NCBI GenBank assembly: GCA_029821755.1
Contig: JALGSV010000009.1
Location: 1 to 64,000, forward strand
Origin: Candidatus Zipacnadum vermilionense
GTDB taxonomy: Bacteria; Armatimonadota; Zipacnadia; Zipacnadales; Zipacnadaceae
Direction: 5' to 3'
DNA: 64,000 bases
Under the pieces are notes generated by a model, which had not been told where the DNA came from, did no database searches, and saw nothing but the letters and a program-made list of their open reading frames with translations. A program made the position numbers and the translations under genes. This document shows, one piece after another, positions 53,254 to 63,793 of this stretch (positions within the stretch are counted from its first letter, which is position 1; the number at the start of each line of letters is the position of its first letter).

Positions 53254-53487
53254 CTAGGGAGCGTCAATCGGCCACATCGGATGCAGCTTATGATACGCTG
53301 GTAGGTCCACCCAACTGGTGGGGACCTCCCGGAAGTGCACCGCCGGTGGCGGGACCGGACGGTCGGTCGCCCGCGGCGCCTCCCACCAGAGGATCCCCGT
53401 CATGGCAAAGACCTGCCACCACAGTACACTCACCACGATAAGGAAAGCGGCAAAAGCGCCAATCTGTCGGTTCCGCGCAACTTTCAT
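53254..53487 (-). CDS. Small membrane protein
   Basis: This 77-residue protein has one N-terminal membrane helix (IGAFAAFLIVVSVLWWQVFAM) and a Pro-rich exterior part. AGAGG lies 7 bases upstream. It follows the 40-residue zinc ribbon gene by 10 bases. Family not recognised. Confidence 0.6.
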   Translation of the reverse strand: MKVARNRQIGAFAAFLIVVSVLWWQVFAMTGILWWEAPRATDRPVPPPAVHFREVPTSWVDLPAYHKLHPMWPIDAP

Positions 53488-53497
53488 GGCCGACCTC

Positions 53498-53620
53498 TCA
53501 CTTCCTAGGACGCGCAGTCTGCATCGCCACCCGCCCGCATTTCGGGCAGCGGAACTTCCGCTTTCTGTGATGCACCCCGCGCTCTTCCTTCATACTCACT
53601 TTACAACGGGAACAGGTCAT
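53498..53620 (-). CDS. 40-residue zinc-ribbon protein
   Basis: MTCSRCKVSMKEERGVHHRK then RKFRCPKCGRVAMQTARPRK: CSRC and CPKC pairs separated by 19 residues form a zinc ribbon. Many Lys/Arg suggest nucleic acid binding. GAGGAGAG lies 14 bases upstream. Paired with a small membrane protein. Confidence 0.62.
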   Translation of the reverse strand: MTCSRCKVSMKEERGVHHRKRKFRCPKCGRVAMQTARPRK

Positions 53621-53980
53621 GGCACGATATCGGATACTCTCCTCGGCACTCCCCCTCCCCTCCAAGGGCGTCTGCGCCCCGGCAGGCGCCGGCGCACGCC
53701 GCGCGTGCCCAGAATGAGGCTCCCCCCTCCTATCGCCAGTCTTCCTCCGCTGTCAACCGCCCCAGGCACCCACGACTCCGGACTGCCCCCGGGCAATTCA
53801 TGGCTCACGCTCTGCAGTCTACAGGAAAAGGAAAAACGGGGAAAGGGAGCCGTCGCCGTCCTCACCGTCCCCACCCACTCTCCTACCCCCTCTAAACGCA
53901 GCGGGGCCGGAGGATCACTCCTCCGGCCCCGTATCTTACTCCCGCCTCCCCTGCCCAGGCAGGGGGGACAGGGGGCTAGG
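53621..53980. other. Intergenic region without a gene
   Basis: No convincing gene in either direction. It contains the hairpin at 53903, an R2 copy at 53945-53982, and GC-rich sequence with no family match. Confidence 0.5.
53903..53930 (-). terminator. Terminator-like hairpin after groEL
   Basis: Perfect 12-bp stem GGGGCCGGAGGA/TCCTCCGGCCCC with a TCAC loop, about 50 bp beyond the groEL stop. No T-run on the minus strand. Confidence 0.6.
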
Positions 53981-55624
<1,644 letters not shown>

Positions 55625-55651
55625 TTATGATGGGCCTTACCGGTCCCCGCC

Positions 55652-55939
55652 CTAGTCCTCGCGGACAGCCAGCAGCGAGTGCGAGTCGACCAACAGATAC
55701 TCCTTGTCGTCAATCTTGATCTCGTTGCCGCCGTACTTCGTGTACGTCACGATGTCGCCAGCCTTGACGCCGGTCGGGATCAGCTCGCCCTTGTCTGTGA
55801 CCCGGCCGGGACCGACGGCGACGACCTTGCCCTCACGGGGCGCCTCCTGTGCCGCTTCCGGCAGATAGATGCCCCCGGGAGTCTTGGCCTCCGGCTCCAA
55901 CGGTTCCACCAGCACGCGATCGCCCAGTGGCTTCAGCAT
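55652..55939 (-). CDS. groES: Co-chaperonin GroES (10 kDa)
   Basis: A 95-residue protein starting [14 protein letters not shown] with the mobile loop [16 protein letters not shown]-like segment and [19 protein letters not shown]. It caps GroEL. Its promoter and CIRCE element lie upstream at 56019-56084. Confidence 0.97.
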   Translation of the reverse strand: MLKPLGDRVLVEPLEPEAKTPGGIYLPEAAQEAPREGKVVAVGPGRVTDKGELIPTGVKAGDIVTYTKYGGNEIKIDDKEYLLVDSHSLLAVRED

Positions 55940-56018
55940 TGTCCAACACCACCCTTTGTAGAGATGACGTAGTAAGCCCCGCGCCCCCTAACTGGGGGGC
56001 GGGCCTTCCGAGAATCAT

Positions 56019-56045
56019 TTAGCACTCTCCCGGTGAGAGTGCTAA
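56019..56045. promoter_or_regulatory. CIRCE element (HrcA operator)
   Basis: TTAGCACTC, nine bases, GAGTGCTAA: a perfect consensus. It lies between the promoter and the groES start, so HrcA should repress groES-groEL until heat stress. hrcA itself is not in this window. Confidence 0.97.
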
Positions 56046-56056
56046 CACACGTTTTT

Positions 56057-56084
56057 ATTATACGGGGGGAAGACGCTTTGTCAA
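56057..56084 (-). promoter_or_regulatory. Sigma70 consensus promoter for groES-groEL
   Basis: On the minus strand, TTGACA (56084-56079), 16 bp, TATAAT (56062-56057); both hexamers are perfect. The transcript starts within or next to CIRCE. Confidence 0.9.
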
Positions 56085-56125
56085 GGGGGTTAGTTCACTT
56101 TTTCCTCCCGGCGACTCCTCCCGGA

Positions 56126-56152
56126 GGCACCGGCGTCTCGCCGGTGCTCCCC
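56126..56152. repeat. Palindromic repeat R4
   Basis: GGAGGCACCGGCGTCTCGCCGGTGCTCC. Confidence 0.65.
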
Positions 56153-56223
56153 TTCGCGCTGACACCGCCGCCTCGTCCCCGCACGACCTGCTACCTCTCC
56201 CCTCCTTCTCCCTCCACCTTCTA

Positions 56224-56239
56224 AGTGCTACAATGCACT
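56224..56239 (+). promoter_or_regulatory. Possible extended -10 promoter and palindrome before the pseudopilin gene
   Basis: AGTGCTACAATGCACT contains TGCTACAAT (extended -10) within AGTGC/GCACT arms, about 70 bp before the gene at 56307. No -35. Confidence 0.35.
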
Positions 56240-56306
56240 AGTCAAGTATAGCACTATACCATCATAGCGGTAACTACCTCCGGTCCCGCCCAGGGGAGTG
56301 GTCACC

Positions 56307-57185
56307 ATGCCCGACCCACTCGAGTCCGCCCGCGCCTATGTCGACGACCTTCGCCGCCGAGGCTATCCCGATTCCGAGATCGCCCGGATGCTTCGCCAGG
56401 CCGGCTGGGCCGAGGAGTATGTGTCCACCCTCCTCCCCCTGCCTGCCCCCCCGCGGCCCGCGGGCATGACCTCCCCCGCCTCCCCGCCGGAGGGCGGCTC
56501 AAGCCTGGCCACCGCCGCCCTGGTCCTGGGCCTGGTCTCCATCTTCATCTTCCCCCTGGCGCTGGTCACCGGCCCCGTCGCGGTCATTCTCGGCGCTATC
56601 TCGCTAAGCAAGCGCCGCCCCGGCTCCGGGCTGGCCCTCACCGGTATCATCCTGGCTGTCGTCTCCTGGCTGCTGCTGCTCGTCGTCGGACCTATTCTCG
56701 CCGCGATTCTCTTCCCCGTCTTCTCCCGGGCCCAAGGCAAGGCTCAGCAGAGCGCCTGCCTGTCCAACCTCAAGCAGATCTCCCTGGCGCTGAGTATATA
56801 CCAGGTTGACTACGACGGCCCCTTGCCCCCGGCTGAGCGTTGGCCGGAAGCGACCTTCCCCTACATCAAGAACGCGCAGGTTTACGTCTGCCCCGCCGAC
56901 AAGCGCCCGGTGCGGCAGACGCAGGGCGGCCACGAGACCGGCTACACCATAAGCGCCTCGCTGGGGGGCGCGAAGACCGAGACCCTCCCCTCGCCCTTCG
57001 ACGTGGGGGTGCTCTTCGACGGTATGGCCATCGCCGGTGACCGCGAGGCCGCCGCCTTCCGCCACCAGGAGGGCCTCAACCTCGCCTATGCCGACGGTCA
57101 TGTCAGGTGGTTACACCAAGGCAGCTTCGGCCAAGTCTCCCTTTCCGCCACCGAAGCCGCCGGCCCACCACCCCCGATCCCTTGA
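56307..57185 (+). CDS. DUF4190/pseudopilin fusion protein, second copy
   Basis: This 292-residue protein begins with a short UBA-like helical part (MPDPLESARAYVDDLRRRGYPDSEIARMLRQ), then two DUF4190-like helices, then LFPVFSRAQGKAQQSACLSNLKQISLALSIYQVDYDG and ADGHVRWL. It is paralogous to 6397-7344 but has a different N-terminus (no zinc ribbon). GGGGAG lies before the ATG at 56307. Probably an envelope structural protein; function unknown. Confidence 0.8.
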   Translation: MPDPLESARAYVDDLRRRGYPDSEIARMLRQAGWAEEYVSTLLPLPAPPRPAGMTSPASPPEGGSSLATAALVLGLVSIFIFPLALVTGPVAVILGAISLSKRRPGSGLALTGIILAVVSWLLLLVVGPILAAILFPVFSRAQGKAQQSACLSNLKQISLALSIYQVDYDGPLPPAERWPEATFPYIKNAQVYVCPADKRPVRQTQGGHETGYTISASLGGAKTETLPSPFDVGVLFDGMAIAGDREAAAFRHQEGLNLAYADGHVRWLHQGSFGQVSLSATEAAGPPPPIP

Positions 57186-57315
57186 CCGCCGCCGGCCCTA
57201 GGCCTCCGTCAGATAGCATCGCTTCCTCGAACCTCCCCCGGCAGGGGAGCGTCGCACAAACAGCGAATACCGTCCTGCGAGAGACCTATGCACCATGGCA
57301 GACGAGGAGAAAGAC

Positions 57316-58263
57316 ATGGACCGGCGACAGTTCCTTAGACTAGGGGGCGCAGCAGCCTTGGCGGGGAGTGCCCTGAGCTCCTTCGCCCAGGAGGAGCCGC
57401 CCCCCCTGGGCCTGGATTGTCGCCTCCTGGGCCGCACTGGCCACCACCGCTCGTGCGTCACCCTGGGCGGTATCACGGTAATGAACGAGGAGCAAGCCGT
57501 TGCTGATAAGGTGGTGGACGAGGCGCTCGCGGGCGGGGTCAACGCCGTGGATGTCGCCCCCTCCTACGGCGATGCGGAGATCAAGCTCGGCCACGCCTTG
57601 CGGGGCAAGCGCGACCTGGTCTTCCTCGGCTGCAAGACCGGCCAGCGCGACGCCGTCGGCTCCGCTGAGGAACTGCGCCATTCGCTCCAGCGCCTGCAGA
57701 CCGACCGGCTCGATCTCTACCAGCTCCACGGCCTGGACAAGCCCGAGGAGCTCGACCAGGTCTTCGCCCCCGGCGGCGCCATGGAGACGTTCCTGCACGC
57801 CAAGGAGCAGGGCCTCACCCGCTTCCTGGGCCTCACCGGCCACCGCCCCGACACGCTCCTGGCAGCGCTCGACCGCTACGACTTCGACACGGTGATGTTC
57901 CCCTACAACTTCATCCTTGACCGCACCGGCTACGCCCGCAAACTGGTGCAGGAGGCTTCCCAGCGGGGCTGCGGCTTGCTGGCCATCAAGCCCCTCGCCC
58001 AACGCGCCTGGGAGCCGGGCGAGGACCGCATCGCCCCCAAGTGCTGGTACAAGCCCTTCAGCACCCACCACGATATCTCGCTGATGGTCCGCTGGGTGCT
58101 CAGTACCCGGATAACCAGCCTCATTCCGTCCGGCGACGTGACGCTCTTCCAGCGCACCCTCAAGGCCGCTCAGCACTACCAGCCGCTCTCCGCCGCCGAG
58201 TTGGCCGAATTGGACAAGAAGACCGCCGACCTCAAGCCTCTCTTCGAGGCCCATCCGGCCTAG
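57316..58263 (+). CDS. Aldo/keto reductase with Tat signal
   Basis: This 315-residue protein starts MDRRQFLRLGGAAALAG, a twin-arginine signal. The barrel has VDVAPSYGDAE (catalytic Asp/Tyr), RDLVFLGCKTG (Lys) and LDLYQLHGLD (His). It probably reduces a carbonyl outside the cytoplasm, although NADPH supply there is unexplained. GAGGAG lies 7 bases upstream of 57316. Confidence 0.85.
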   Translation: MDRRQFLRLGGAAALAGSALSSFAQEEPPPLGLDCRLLGRTGHHRSCVTLGGITVMNEEQAVADKVVDEALAGGVNAVDVAPSYGDAEIKLGHALRGKRDLVFLGCKTGQRDAVGSAEELRHSLQRLQTDRLDLYQLHGLDKPEELDQVFAPGGAMETFLHAKEQGLTRFLGLTGHRPDTLLAALDRYDFDTVMFPYNFILDRTGYARKLVQEASQRGCGLLAIKPLAQRAWEPGEDRIAPKCWYKPFSTHHDISLMVRWVLSTRITSLIPSGDVTLFQRTLKAAQHYQPLSAAELAELDKKTADLKPLFEAHPA

Positions 58264-58433
58264 GGGTGGAGCTTACGTGGTGTTGGGAAAGGGTACGACG
58301 GGCGTCCTCGCTCGTCGAGGAAGCCCATGAAAACGGGGTTTCCGGCACGGACCGGAAAGGCCGGTGGCGCCGCTTGAGTATCGTAGGGGTGCCCCTCTCG
58401 GGGAGGTCGCATCCCGCGAGAATCCGTCCGACC

Positions 58434-58955
58434 CTACGACCGCCGCGTCAGCAGTGGCCTGCCGGTCCCCCCGGGGAGACTCATGCTGGGCCGATGGAGG
58501 ATGAGCCGCGCCAGCCACCCCAGCGGCAAGGCGGCCACCGCGCTGTACAGACCAACAATCAGTGCCCCCACCAGCCACGACCCAAAGCCGGCGGTGGGGT
58601 AGAACACCAGCCCCACCAGCCGCGCCGCTAGAAGCGATACGAAGACGATCAGCATCAACACCGGCAAGCGGTCGGAGAAAATCTGCTGCCCCAACAGCCC
58701 CATGGCGATCCCCACGCCCATGTAACTGAAGAACAGCCCCCCCGGGGGAAAGTCGGTCAGCGCCCCCCGCACCAGCGCCCCCACCAGCCCGGTCCAGGCC
58801 CCCTCCTCGGCCCCCCGGAACAGCCCCACCAACACTACCAGCACCAGCACCAGGTCCGGTCCCAGCCCCTCGACGCGCCCGCGCGGCGCCCACGCCGTCT
58901 GCGCCGCGGCCAGCAGGAAAGCAACGACCAGTTCGCCAAGGTAGAATAGGATCAT
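58434..58955 (-). CDS. mreD: Rod shape-determining protein MreD
   Basis: This 173-residue membrane protein has about five helices, follows mreB-mreC, and has the MreD pattern (GLGPDLVLVLVVLVGLFRG, GLVGALVRGALTD). It completes the mreBCD elongation complex. Separated from mreC by 85 bp. Confidence 0.83.
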   Translation of the reverse strand: MILFYLGELVVAFLLAAAQTAWAPRGRVEGLGPDLVLVLVVLVGLFRGAEEGAWTGLVGALVRGALTDFPPGGLFFSYMGVGIAMGLLGQQIFSDRLPVLMLIVFVSLLAARLVGLVFYPTAGFGSWLVGALIVGLYSAVAALPLGWLARLILHRPSMSLPGGTGRPLLTRRS

Positions 58956-59040
58956 AGCTGAACAGAAGCGGAACGCCCGCTCAAAGGGAACTCAACGGCA
59001 GCGAAACGGAAGCCAGCCGGCTCTTCCACCCTCCCCTCCC

Positions 59041-59895
59041 CTACCGCCTCCCCTTCGGCATCACCATCACGTACTCCAGCCTGAAGAAGTCCGCAGCCGG
59101 ACGCAAGATGGCCGTTACCGACGCGGCGCTGCCGGGGGACTTGATCACCTGCTCCACGCGCCCGATTGGAATTCCCGCGGGGTAAACCTGATCCAGGCCG
59201 GAGGAGATGATCTGGTCCCCCACCCGTACATCGGGGAAGGCCGCAATCGGCTTGAGCTTCTCCATCTTCAGCTTGGTGGAAGGCTGGGCCAGAGCGGGCA
59301 GGGGGTAGACAATGCCCTGGTCACGGCTGGTCAGGTCCAGTCCCGCCACCGCTGCCTCTGCGTCAATGAGCGCCAGCACCTGCGCTGTCGACCCCTGCAC
59401 CTTGATGACCCGCCCTACTAATCCGGCCGCTTGGCGCACCACGTCGCCCTCCGCTATCGTCCCGCCATGTTCCACGGCTATGGTGAGGCGGTAGCGCTGG
59501 GGGCCGGTGTCTAAGGCGATAACGCGAGCCGGCCGGCCGGCCGGAGTGCCGCGCCCCGCCGGAATGCCCAGCGACTTCAGCAAGTTCTCGTAGTAGACGC
59601 AGGAGACCATGTACTCCGTCTGACGGGCCTCGGCGGCGGCGCACTGCTGCCGCAGACGCTCATTCTCCACCACCAGGCCCGGGGCGGCAACCATGGCCCT
59701 CAGCAGCTTGCGGGGCCCCGCCTGCAGCCAGGTGAAAGCCCCTTGCAGCGGCCGGCCCACCGCACCGGCGACGCGCTCGGGCAGGCTCACCGCCTCCCGC
59801 CGCCCGGCCGCATGGTGCCACACGGTCAGCAGCATCGCCACAATGGCCAGCACCGATAGCGTGCGCAGGTTGAGGGGACGTTGTGAGGGACTCAT
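59041..59895 (-). CDS. mreC: Rod shape-determining protein MreC
   Basis: This 284-residue protein has an N-terminal membrane helix, a coiled-coil about 60-100 and beta-domains with RVIALDTGPQRYRLTIAVEHG, GLVGRVIKVQGSTAQVLALID and GDQIISSGLDQVYPAGIPIG. It links the cytoskeleton to cell-wall synthesis. Between mreB and mreD. Confidence 0.93.
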   Translation of the reverse strand: MSPSQRPLNLRTLSVLAIVAMLLTVWHHAAGRREAVSLPERVAGAVGRPLQGAFTWLQAGPRKLLRAMVAAPGLVVENERLRQQCAAAEARQTEYMVSCVYYENLLKSLGIPAGRGTPAGRPARVIALDTGPQRYRLTIAVEHGGTIAEGDVVRQAAGLVGRVIKVQGSTAQVLALIDAEAAVAGLDLTSRDQGIVYPLPALAQPSTKLKMEKLKPIAAFPDVRVGDQIISSGLDQVYPAGIPIGRVEQVIKSPGSAASVTAILRPAADFFRLEYVMVMPKGRR

Positions 59896-59944
59896 GGGGA
59901 CGGCGCCTCAGCCGGACGCGACCTCTGTTTGTCAGTAGGGGGCC

Positions 59945-60080
59945 AGGCGGGTCCGGGAGGGTCGCCGCGATCAGCTGCGCACGAAGGGCGCGGCGAATCC
60001 GGCCCACTCCCGCGACCCACAGCCCGGATTCCCGGCGGCGACGCCGCTCATGCGGCCCCTCCTTGAGGGAGGGTCGCCGG
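59945..60080. repeat. Palindromic repeat R3
   Basis: GGAGGGTCGCCGCGATCAGCTGCGCACGAAGGGCGCGGCGAATCCGGCCC and an inverted end ATGCGGCCCCTCC. The core resembles the copy at 28580 but is altered. Confidence 0.5.
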
Positions 60081-60110
60081 TCGCGGAAGGCGAGCGGCAC
60101 GGTAGGACCG

Positions 60111-61154
60111 TCATCCCGCCGGCGAGATGCCGTCGAGTTCCTCGAGATACCGGGCAGTGCCCAGGACCACGCAGGTCATCGGGTCCTCGGCCACAAAGAC
60201 GGGAATGTCCGTCTCGGCGCTGATGAGTTGGTCCAGGCCCCGTAGCAGCGAGCCGCCGCCGGCCAGCGCGATGCCCCGGTTCATCACGTCCGCCGCCAGC
60301 TCCGGCGGCGTGCTATCCAACGTCTCCTTGACGAGGTCCACAATCGCCGACACCGTTTCGGCGATGGCCTCGCGAATCTCGTTAGAGGTGATGCGAATCG
60401 ACTTGGGCAAGCCGGTGACCAGGTTCTTCCCGCGAATCTCCATGGTCAGCTCTTCCGTCAGCGGGAAGGCCGAGCCGATGCGGACCTTAATCTCCTCCGC
60501 GGTGGCCTCGCCGATGAACAGGCTGTACTCGCGGCGAATATAGATGCTGATGGCCTCGTCCATGGCCTCCCCGGCGATGCGCATCGACCGCTCGGTGCAG
60601 ATGCCGCCCAGAGAGATGACGGCGACCTCGGTAGTGCCCCCGCCGATGTCCACGATCATATTTCCCACCGGCTCGCCCACCGGCAGCCCCGCCCCGATAG
60701 CGGCCGCCATGGGCTCGTCCATGATGACGGTGTCCCAGGCCCCGGCCTCCCGGGCGGCGTCCTCCACCGCCCGGCGCTCCACCTCGGTGATTCCTGAGGG
60801 CACGCCGATGACCATGCGCGGACGCACGAACATCCGCCGACCGTAAACTTTGCGGATGAAGTGGCGGATCATCGCCTCGGTGATCTCAAAGTCAGCGATG
60901 ACCCCGTTGCGCAGGGGGCGAATGGCCGAGATGTGCGCCGGGGTGCGGCCCACCATCCGCTTGGCGTCCTCCCCGACGGCTTTGATCTCCCGCGTGTGGA
61001 TATCTATGGCTACCACGGAGGGCTCGCGTAGGACAATGCCCCGCCCGCGCACATGCACCAGCGTGGTGGCCGTACCCAAGTCGATGCCCATGTGACCCGA
61101 GTAGCGGAAGAACAGGTTCATCAGTTGCCGGGAGATCCGGGTAAGAGGTCTCAT
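60111..61154 (-). CDS. mreB: Rod shape-determining actin MreB
   Basis: A 347-residue actin-like ATPase. GIDLGTATTLVHVRGRGIVLREPSVVA, IVDIGGGTTEVAVISLGG and GIALAGGGSLLRGLD are the phosphate and adenosine motifs. The start is uncertain (61154 or 61121). First gene of mreBCD. Confidence 0.96.
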   Translation of the reverse strand: MRPLTRISRQLMNLFFRYSGHMGIDLGTATTLVHVRGRGIVLREPSVVAIDIHTREIKAVGEDAKRMVGRTPAHISAIRPLRNGVIADFEITEAMIRHFIRKVYGRRMFVRPRMVIGVPSGITEVERRAVEDAAREAGAWDTVIMDEPMAAAIGAGLPVGEPVGNMIVDIGGGTTEVAVISLGGICTERSMRIAGEAMDEAISIYIRREYSLFIGEATAEEIKVRIGSAFPLTEELTMEIRGKNLVTGLPKSIRITSNEIREAIAETVSAIVDLVKETLDSTPPELAADVMNRGIALAGGGSLLRGLDQLISAETDIPVFVAEDPMTCVVLGTARYLEELDGISPAG

Positions 61155-61212
61155 GATTCAGGCAGGGGCGTAAGTTCATCGCACCGCCGTGCGGCGGCGT
61201 CAGGCGAAGCAG

Positions 61213-61244
61213 TGGGCGGGCTAAATTGCCCACCCCACGCGGAT
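61213..61244. repeat. Palindromic repeat R1-like
   Basis: GTGGGCGGGCTAAATTGCCCACCCCACGCGGA at the end of maf. Confidence 0.5.
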
Positions 61245-61997
61245 AGCCCGCCCCGCGCAGGCAGCTTGCCCCACCTGCCCCAACGCCGCGCACACCTGCC
61301 CCACCGGCAAGCCCACGACATTATAGTAGGAACCGCGAATACTCTCAACCAAACCATGCGCGCGGTCCTGGATGCCATAGCCCCCGGCCTTGTCAAACGG
61401 CGCGCCGCTGGCGATGTAGGCGGTTATGTCATCCTCACTAAGCGGCCGGAAGCGGACCTGCGTCCGCACCACCTCCAGCCACAGAATCCGGGCAGCACCG
61501 GCTTCCCGGCCTGTGTCCGATACGCCGGTAGCCCAGGCTGGGAAGCCTGTGCTGCCCCGGCCCTGCACCGCCAGACAAAACGCCGTATACACCTCATGCG
61601 TCCGCCCCGAGAGCAGCCCCAGCATCCACCGCGCCTCCTCCGCCTCCTCCGGCTTGCCCAGGGTATGGCCTCCATAGACCACCACCGTATCCGCCCCCAA
61701 GCTCAGCCGCCCCGGACAGGCCCGCGCTCCCTGGGCGGCCTTGTGCGCCGCGCGCAGGCACGCCGCCGGCCAACTCTCCAGGTGGTGGAAAGGCGGGTCC
61801 TCTCCGGGGTCAAAGACGCGGAAGCACACGCCCGCCCGTCGCAACAATTCCCGCCGCCGCGGCGACACCGACGCCAGCAGCACCGGGTGCCGCGTGGCGC
61901 TCACTGGCAGGGACAGGTCCGCTGCCCGCCAATGCCGCGCCCCATCGGGACGCGAGCGCAAGGGGAGGGAGTGGTGAAGCGTGGCCAGCGAGTCCAT
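61221..61997 (-). CDS. maf: Maf-family nucleotide pyrophosphatase with repeat insertion
   Basis: The enzyme hydrolyses non-canonical or modified nucleoside triphosphates. LLASVSPRRRELL is the phosphate-binding signature, GADTVVVYGGHTLGKP and the late FDKAGGYGIQDRAHGLVESIRGSYYNVVGLPV are also conserved. About 23 residues (RGSTGFPAWATGVSDTGREAGAAR) inserted between TAFCLAVQ and VVRTQVRF look like translated R4-type palindrome. The exact start is unclear; the frame upstream of 61997 is repeat sequence. Confidence 0.87.
   Translation of the reverse strand: MDSLATLHHSLPLRSRPDGARHWRAADLSLPVSATRHPVLLASVSPRRRELLRRAGVCFRVFDPGEDPPFHHLESWPAACLRAAHKAAQGARACPGRLSLGADTVVVYGGHTLGKPEEAEEARWMLGLLSGRTHEVYTAFCLAVQGRGSTGFPAWATGVSDTGREAGAARILWLEVVRTQVRFRPLSEDDITAYIASGAPFDKAGGYGIQDRAHGLVESIRGSYYNVVGLPVGQVCAALGQVGQAACAGRAIRVGWAI
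61490..61563. repeat. Palindromic insert inside maf
   Basis: GCAGCACCGGCTTCCCGGCC...AGGCTGGGAAGCCTGTGCTGCC: inverted halves, in frame with maf. Confidence 0.7.
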
Positions 61998-62017
61998 CTC
62001 AGCGGCTTCTCTTCTCA

Positions 62018-62077
62018 CCTCCCTCCCCTGCCCAGCCCACGAAACGTGCGCTGGGAGGGGGGCAGGGGGGTGGGGCG
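62018..62077. repeat. R2-type repeat between maf and ubiB
   Basis: CTCCCTCCCCTGCCCAGCCCACGAAACGTGCGCTGGGAGGGGGGCAGGGGGGTGGGGC: stem with a variable loop. Confidence 0.6.
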
Positions 62078-63793
62078 TCACAATCTTCCCGACCGCACAA
62101 TCGAGTACAGCAGCCACAGCCCCATGAACCCGCCCACCGCCGCAAAGCCCAGGGCCAGGGGATTCCCGATGGCAGTGGAGGCCTTCTCGCTGCCCAGAAC
62201 GGTCGCTGAGCCCACGATGATCGCCGCCACCACCATCGCGAAGGACAGGCGGTTGACCATAATGTCCAGCCGGTGCAGCGAGCGGTCCATGTGTTCCAGT
62301 TCCAGCCGCACCCGCGTACCACCGGCCTGCGTGCGCAAGATGAGCTCAGAGAGTTGCCGCGGGATGGTCTTGGCGTAATAACCCCACTCCCGCACCGAGC
62401 CCTGTATCAGCGAGAAGATCTCGTGCGGCCGCAGGCGGGAGCGGACCATGGACTTGAGCGCTTCCTCTGCGGCCGCCCATGCGTCGAACTGCGGGTCCAG
62501 CATCAAGCATACGCCCTGGGTGATCGTGATCGCGCGCACCAGACTCGCGAAGGTCGCCGGCACCCGCACCTTGTGCTTGACCAACAGGCCGAACAGGAAA
62601 TCGAGAGCCTCGGCGAAGGTAAAGCCGCCCGAGCGGGTGAGCGCGAAGCGGGCTACCATCTTGTCTACGTCCAGCCGCAGTGAAGCTAGATCCGTCCGCG
62701 CCGATACCACGCCTACCGCGGTCAGCACGTTGACCACCCCGCGGCTGTCGCCCTCCAATAACCTTTGAAGTAGCGACAGGATCTGATCGCGCAGGTCCCG
62801 CCCGGCAAAGTCCACATGCCCGGCGTCCAACAGGGCGATACGCCCGTCGGCCATCACCTTCAGATTGCCGGCGTGTGGATCCCCGTGGAAGAAACCATCC
62901 TCGGTGACTTGCTTAAACATCGCCGCCGCGAAGCGCTGAGCCAGGCGCGGGCGATCCACCCCCAGCGCGTCCAATCGCTCGTCGTCCTTGGGGGTGACGC
63001 CCTCCACGAAATCCATGACCAGCACCCGGTGGGCCGTCAAGTCCCAGTGGACTCTGGGTGCCATGATGTAGGGAGTCTCCGCCAGGCTCTCGCGCAGGCG
63101 GTCGGTATTACGCGCCTCCTGGGTGAAATCCAGCTCGGTGCGCAGGATATGCGCGAACTCTCCGGCCCAGGAGACCACGTCGTTTTCCCGGCACCACTCG
63201 CTGCGCCGCTGTGCAAAACCGGCTGCGAAGGAGAGAATCTGTAGGTCCTGCTCGACCAACTGGCGGACCTCGGGCCGCTGGACCTTAACCGCCACCTCCC
63301 GCCCGTCATGCCGCCGGGCCCGGTGGACCTGCGAGAGGGAAGCGGCGGCGACCGGGGTAGGGTCAATCTCCGCGAAGTGCTCGTCTATGCCGCAGCCTAG
63401 CTCCTGCTCCAGCACCGCCCGCGCGGCCTCGAAGGGGAAAGACGGCGCCTCGTCCTGTAGCTTGCGCAGTTCGGCGATGTACTCCGGCGGCAGCAAGTCA
63501 GCCCGCGCCGCCAGCGCCTGGCCGATCTTGATTCCCGCCGGCCCCATCTCCTCCAGCGCCAGCCGCACCCGCACCGGAAATCCCAGGATCTGTGCGGACG
63601 CATCTGCCTTGCGTGAGCGCCGCTTCGGTGGACGGTAGCGGTCCAGTCCCGCCAGGTGCAGGAAACTCCCCAGACCGAACCGGACTACAATGCGCGCAAT
63701 ATGCATGGCCCGGCGCACCGGCAGCCCACCGCTGCCGAGGCCGTACGCCGGCTCCGCGGGCGCCTCAGGTCCGGATGTTCGTTTGGGCTCCAC
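62078..63793 (-). CDS. ABC1/UbiB-family protein kinase-like protein
   Basis: This 571-residue protein has the ABC1 KxGQ motif (IKIGQALAARADLLP), the QEARNTDRL block, ALA-type loop (AAASLSQVHRARR), HGDPHAGN and DAGHVDF (catalytic and metal residues), and two C-terminal membrane helices. It is required in some bacteria for quinone synthesis, or acts on lipids. A GTG at 63793 overlaps the preceding gene by 29 bp; ATG 63706 is another option. Confidence 0.88.
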   Translation of the reverse strand: MEPKRTSGPEAPAEPAYGLGSGGLPVRRAMHIARIVVRFGLGSFLHLAGLDRYRPPKRRSRKADASAQILGFPVRVRLALEEMGPAGIKIGQALAARADLLPPEYIAELRKLQDEAPSFPFEAARAVLEQELGCGIDEHFAEIDPTPVAAASLSQVHRARRHDGREVAVKVQRPEVRQLVEQDLQILSFAAGFAQRRSEWCRENDVVSWAGEFAHILRTELDFTQEARNTDRLRESLAETPYIMAPRVHWDLTAHRVLVMDFVEGVTPKDDERLDALGVDRPRLAQRFAAAMFKQVTEDGFFHGDPHAGNLKVMADGRIALLDAGHVDFAGRDLRDQILSLLQRLLEGDSRGVVNVLTAVGVVSARTDLASLRLDVDKMVARFALTRSGGFTFAEALDFLFGLLVKHKVRVPATFASLVRAITITQGVCLMLDPQFDAWAAAEEALKSMVRSRLRPHEIFSLIQGSVREWGYYAKTIPRQLSELILRTQAGGTRVRLELEHMDRSLHRLDIMVNRLSFAMVVAAIIVGSATVLGSEKASTAIGNPLALGFAAVGGFMGLWLLYSIVRSGRL

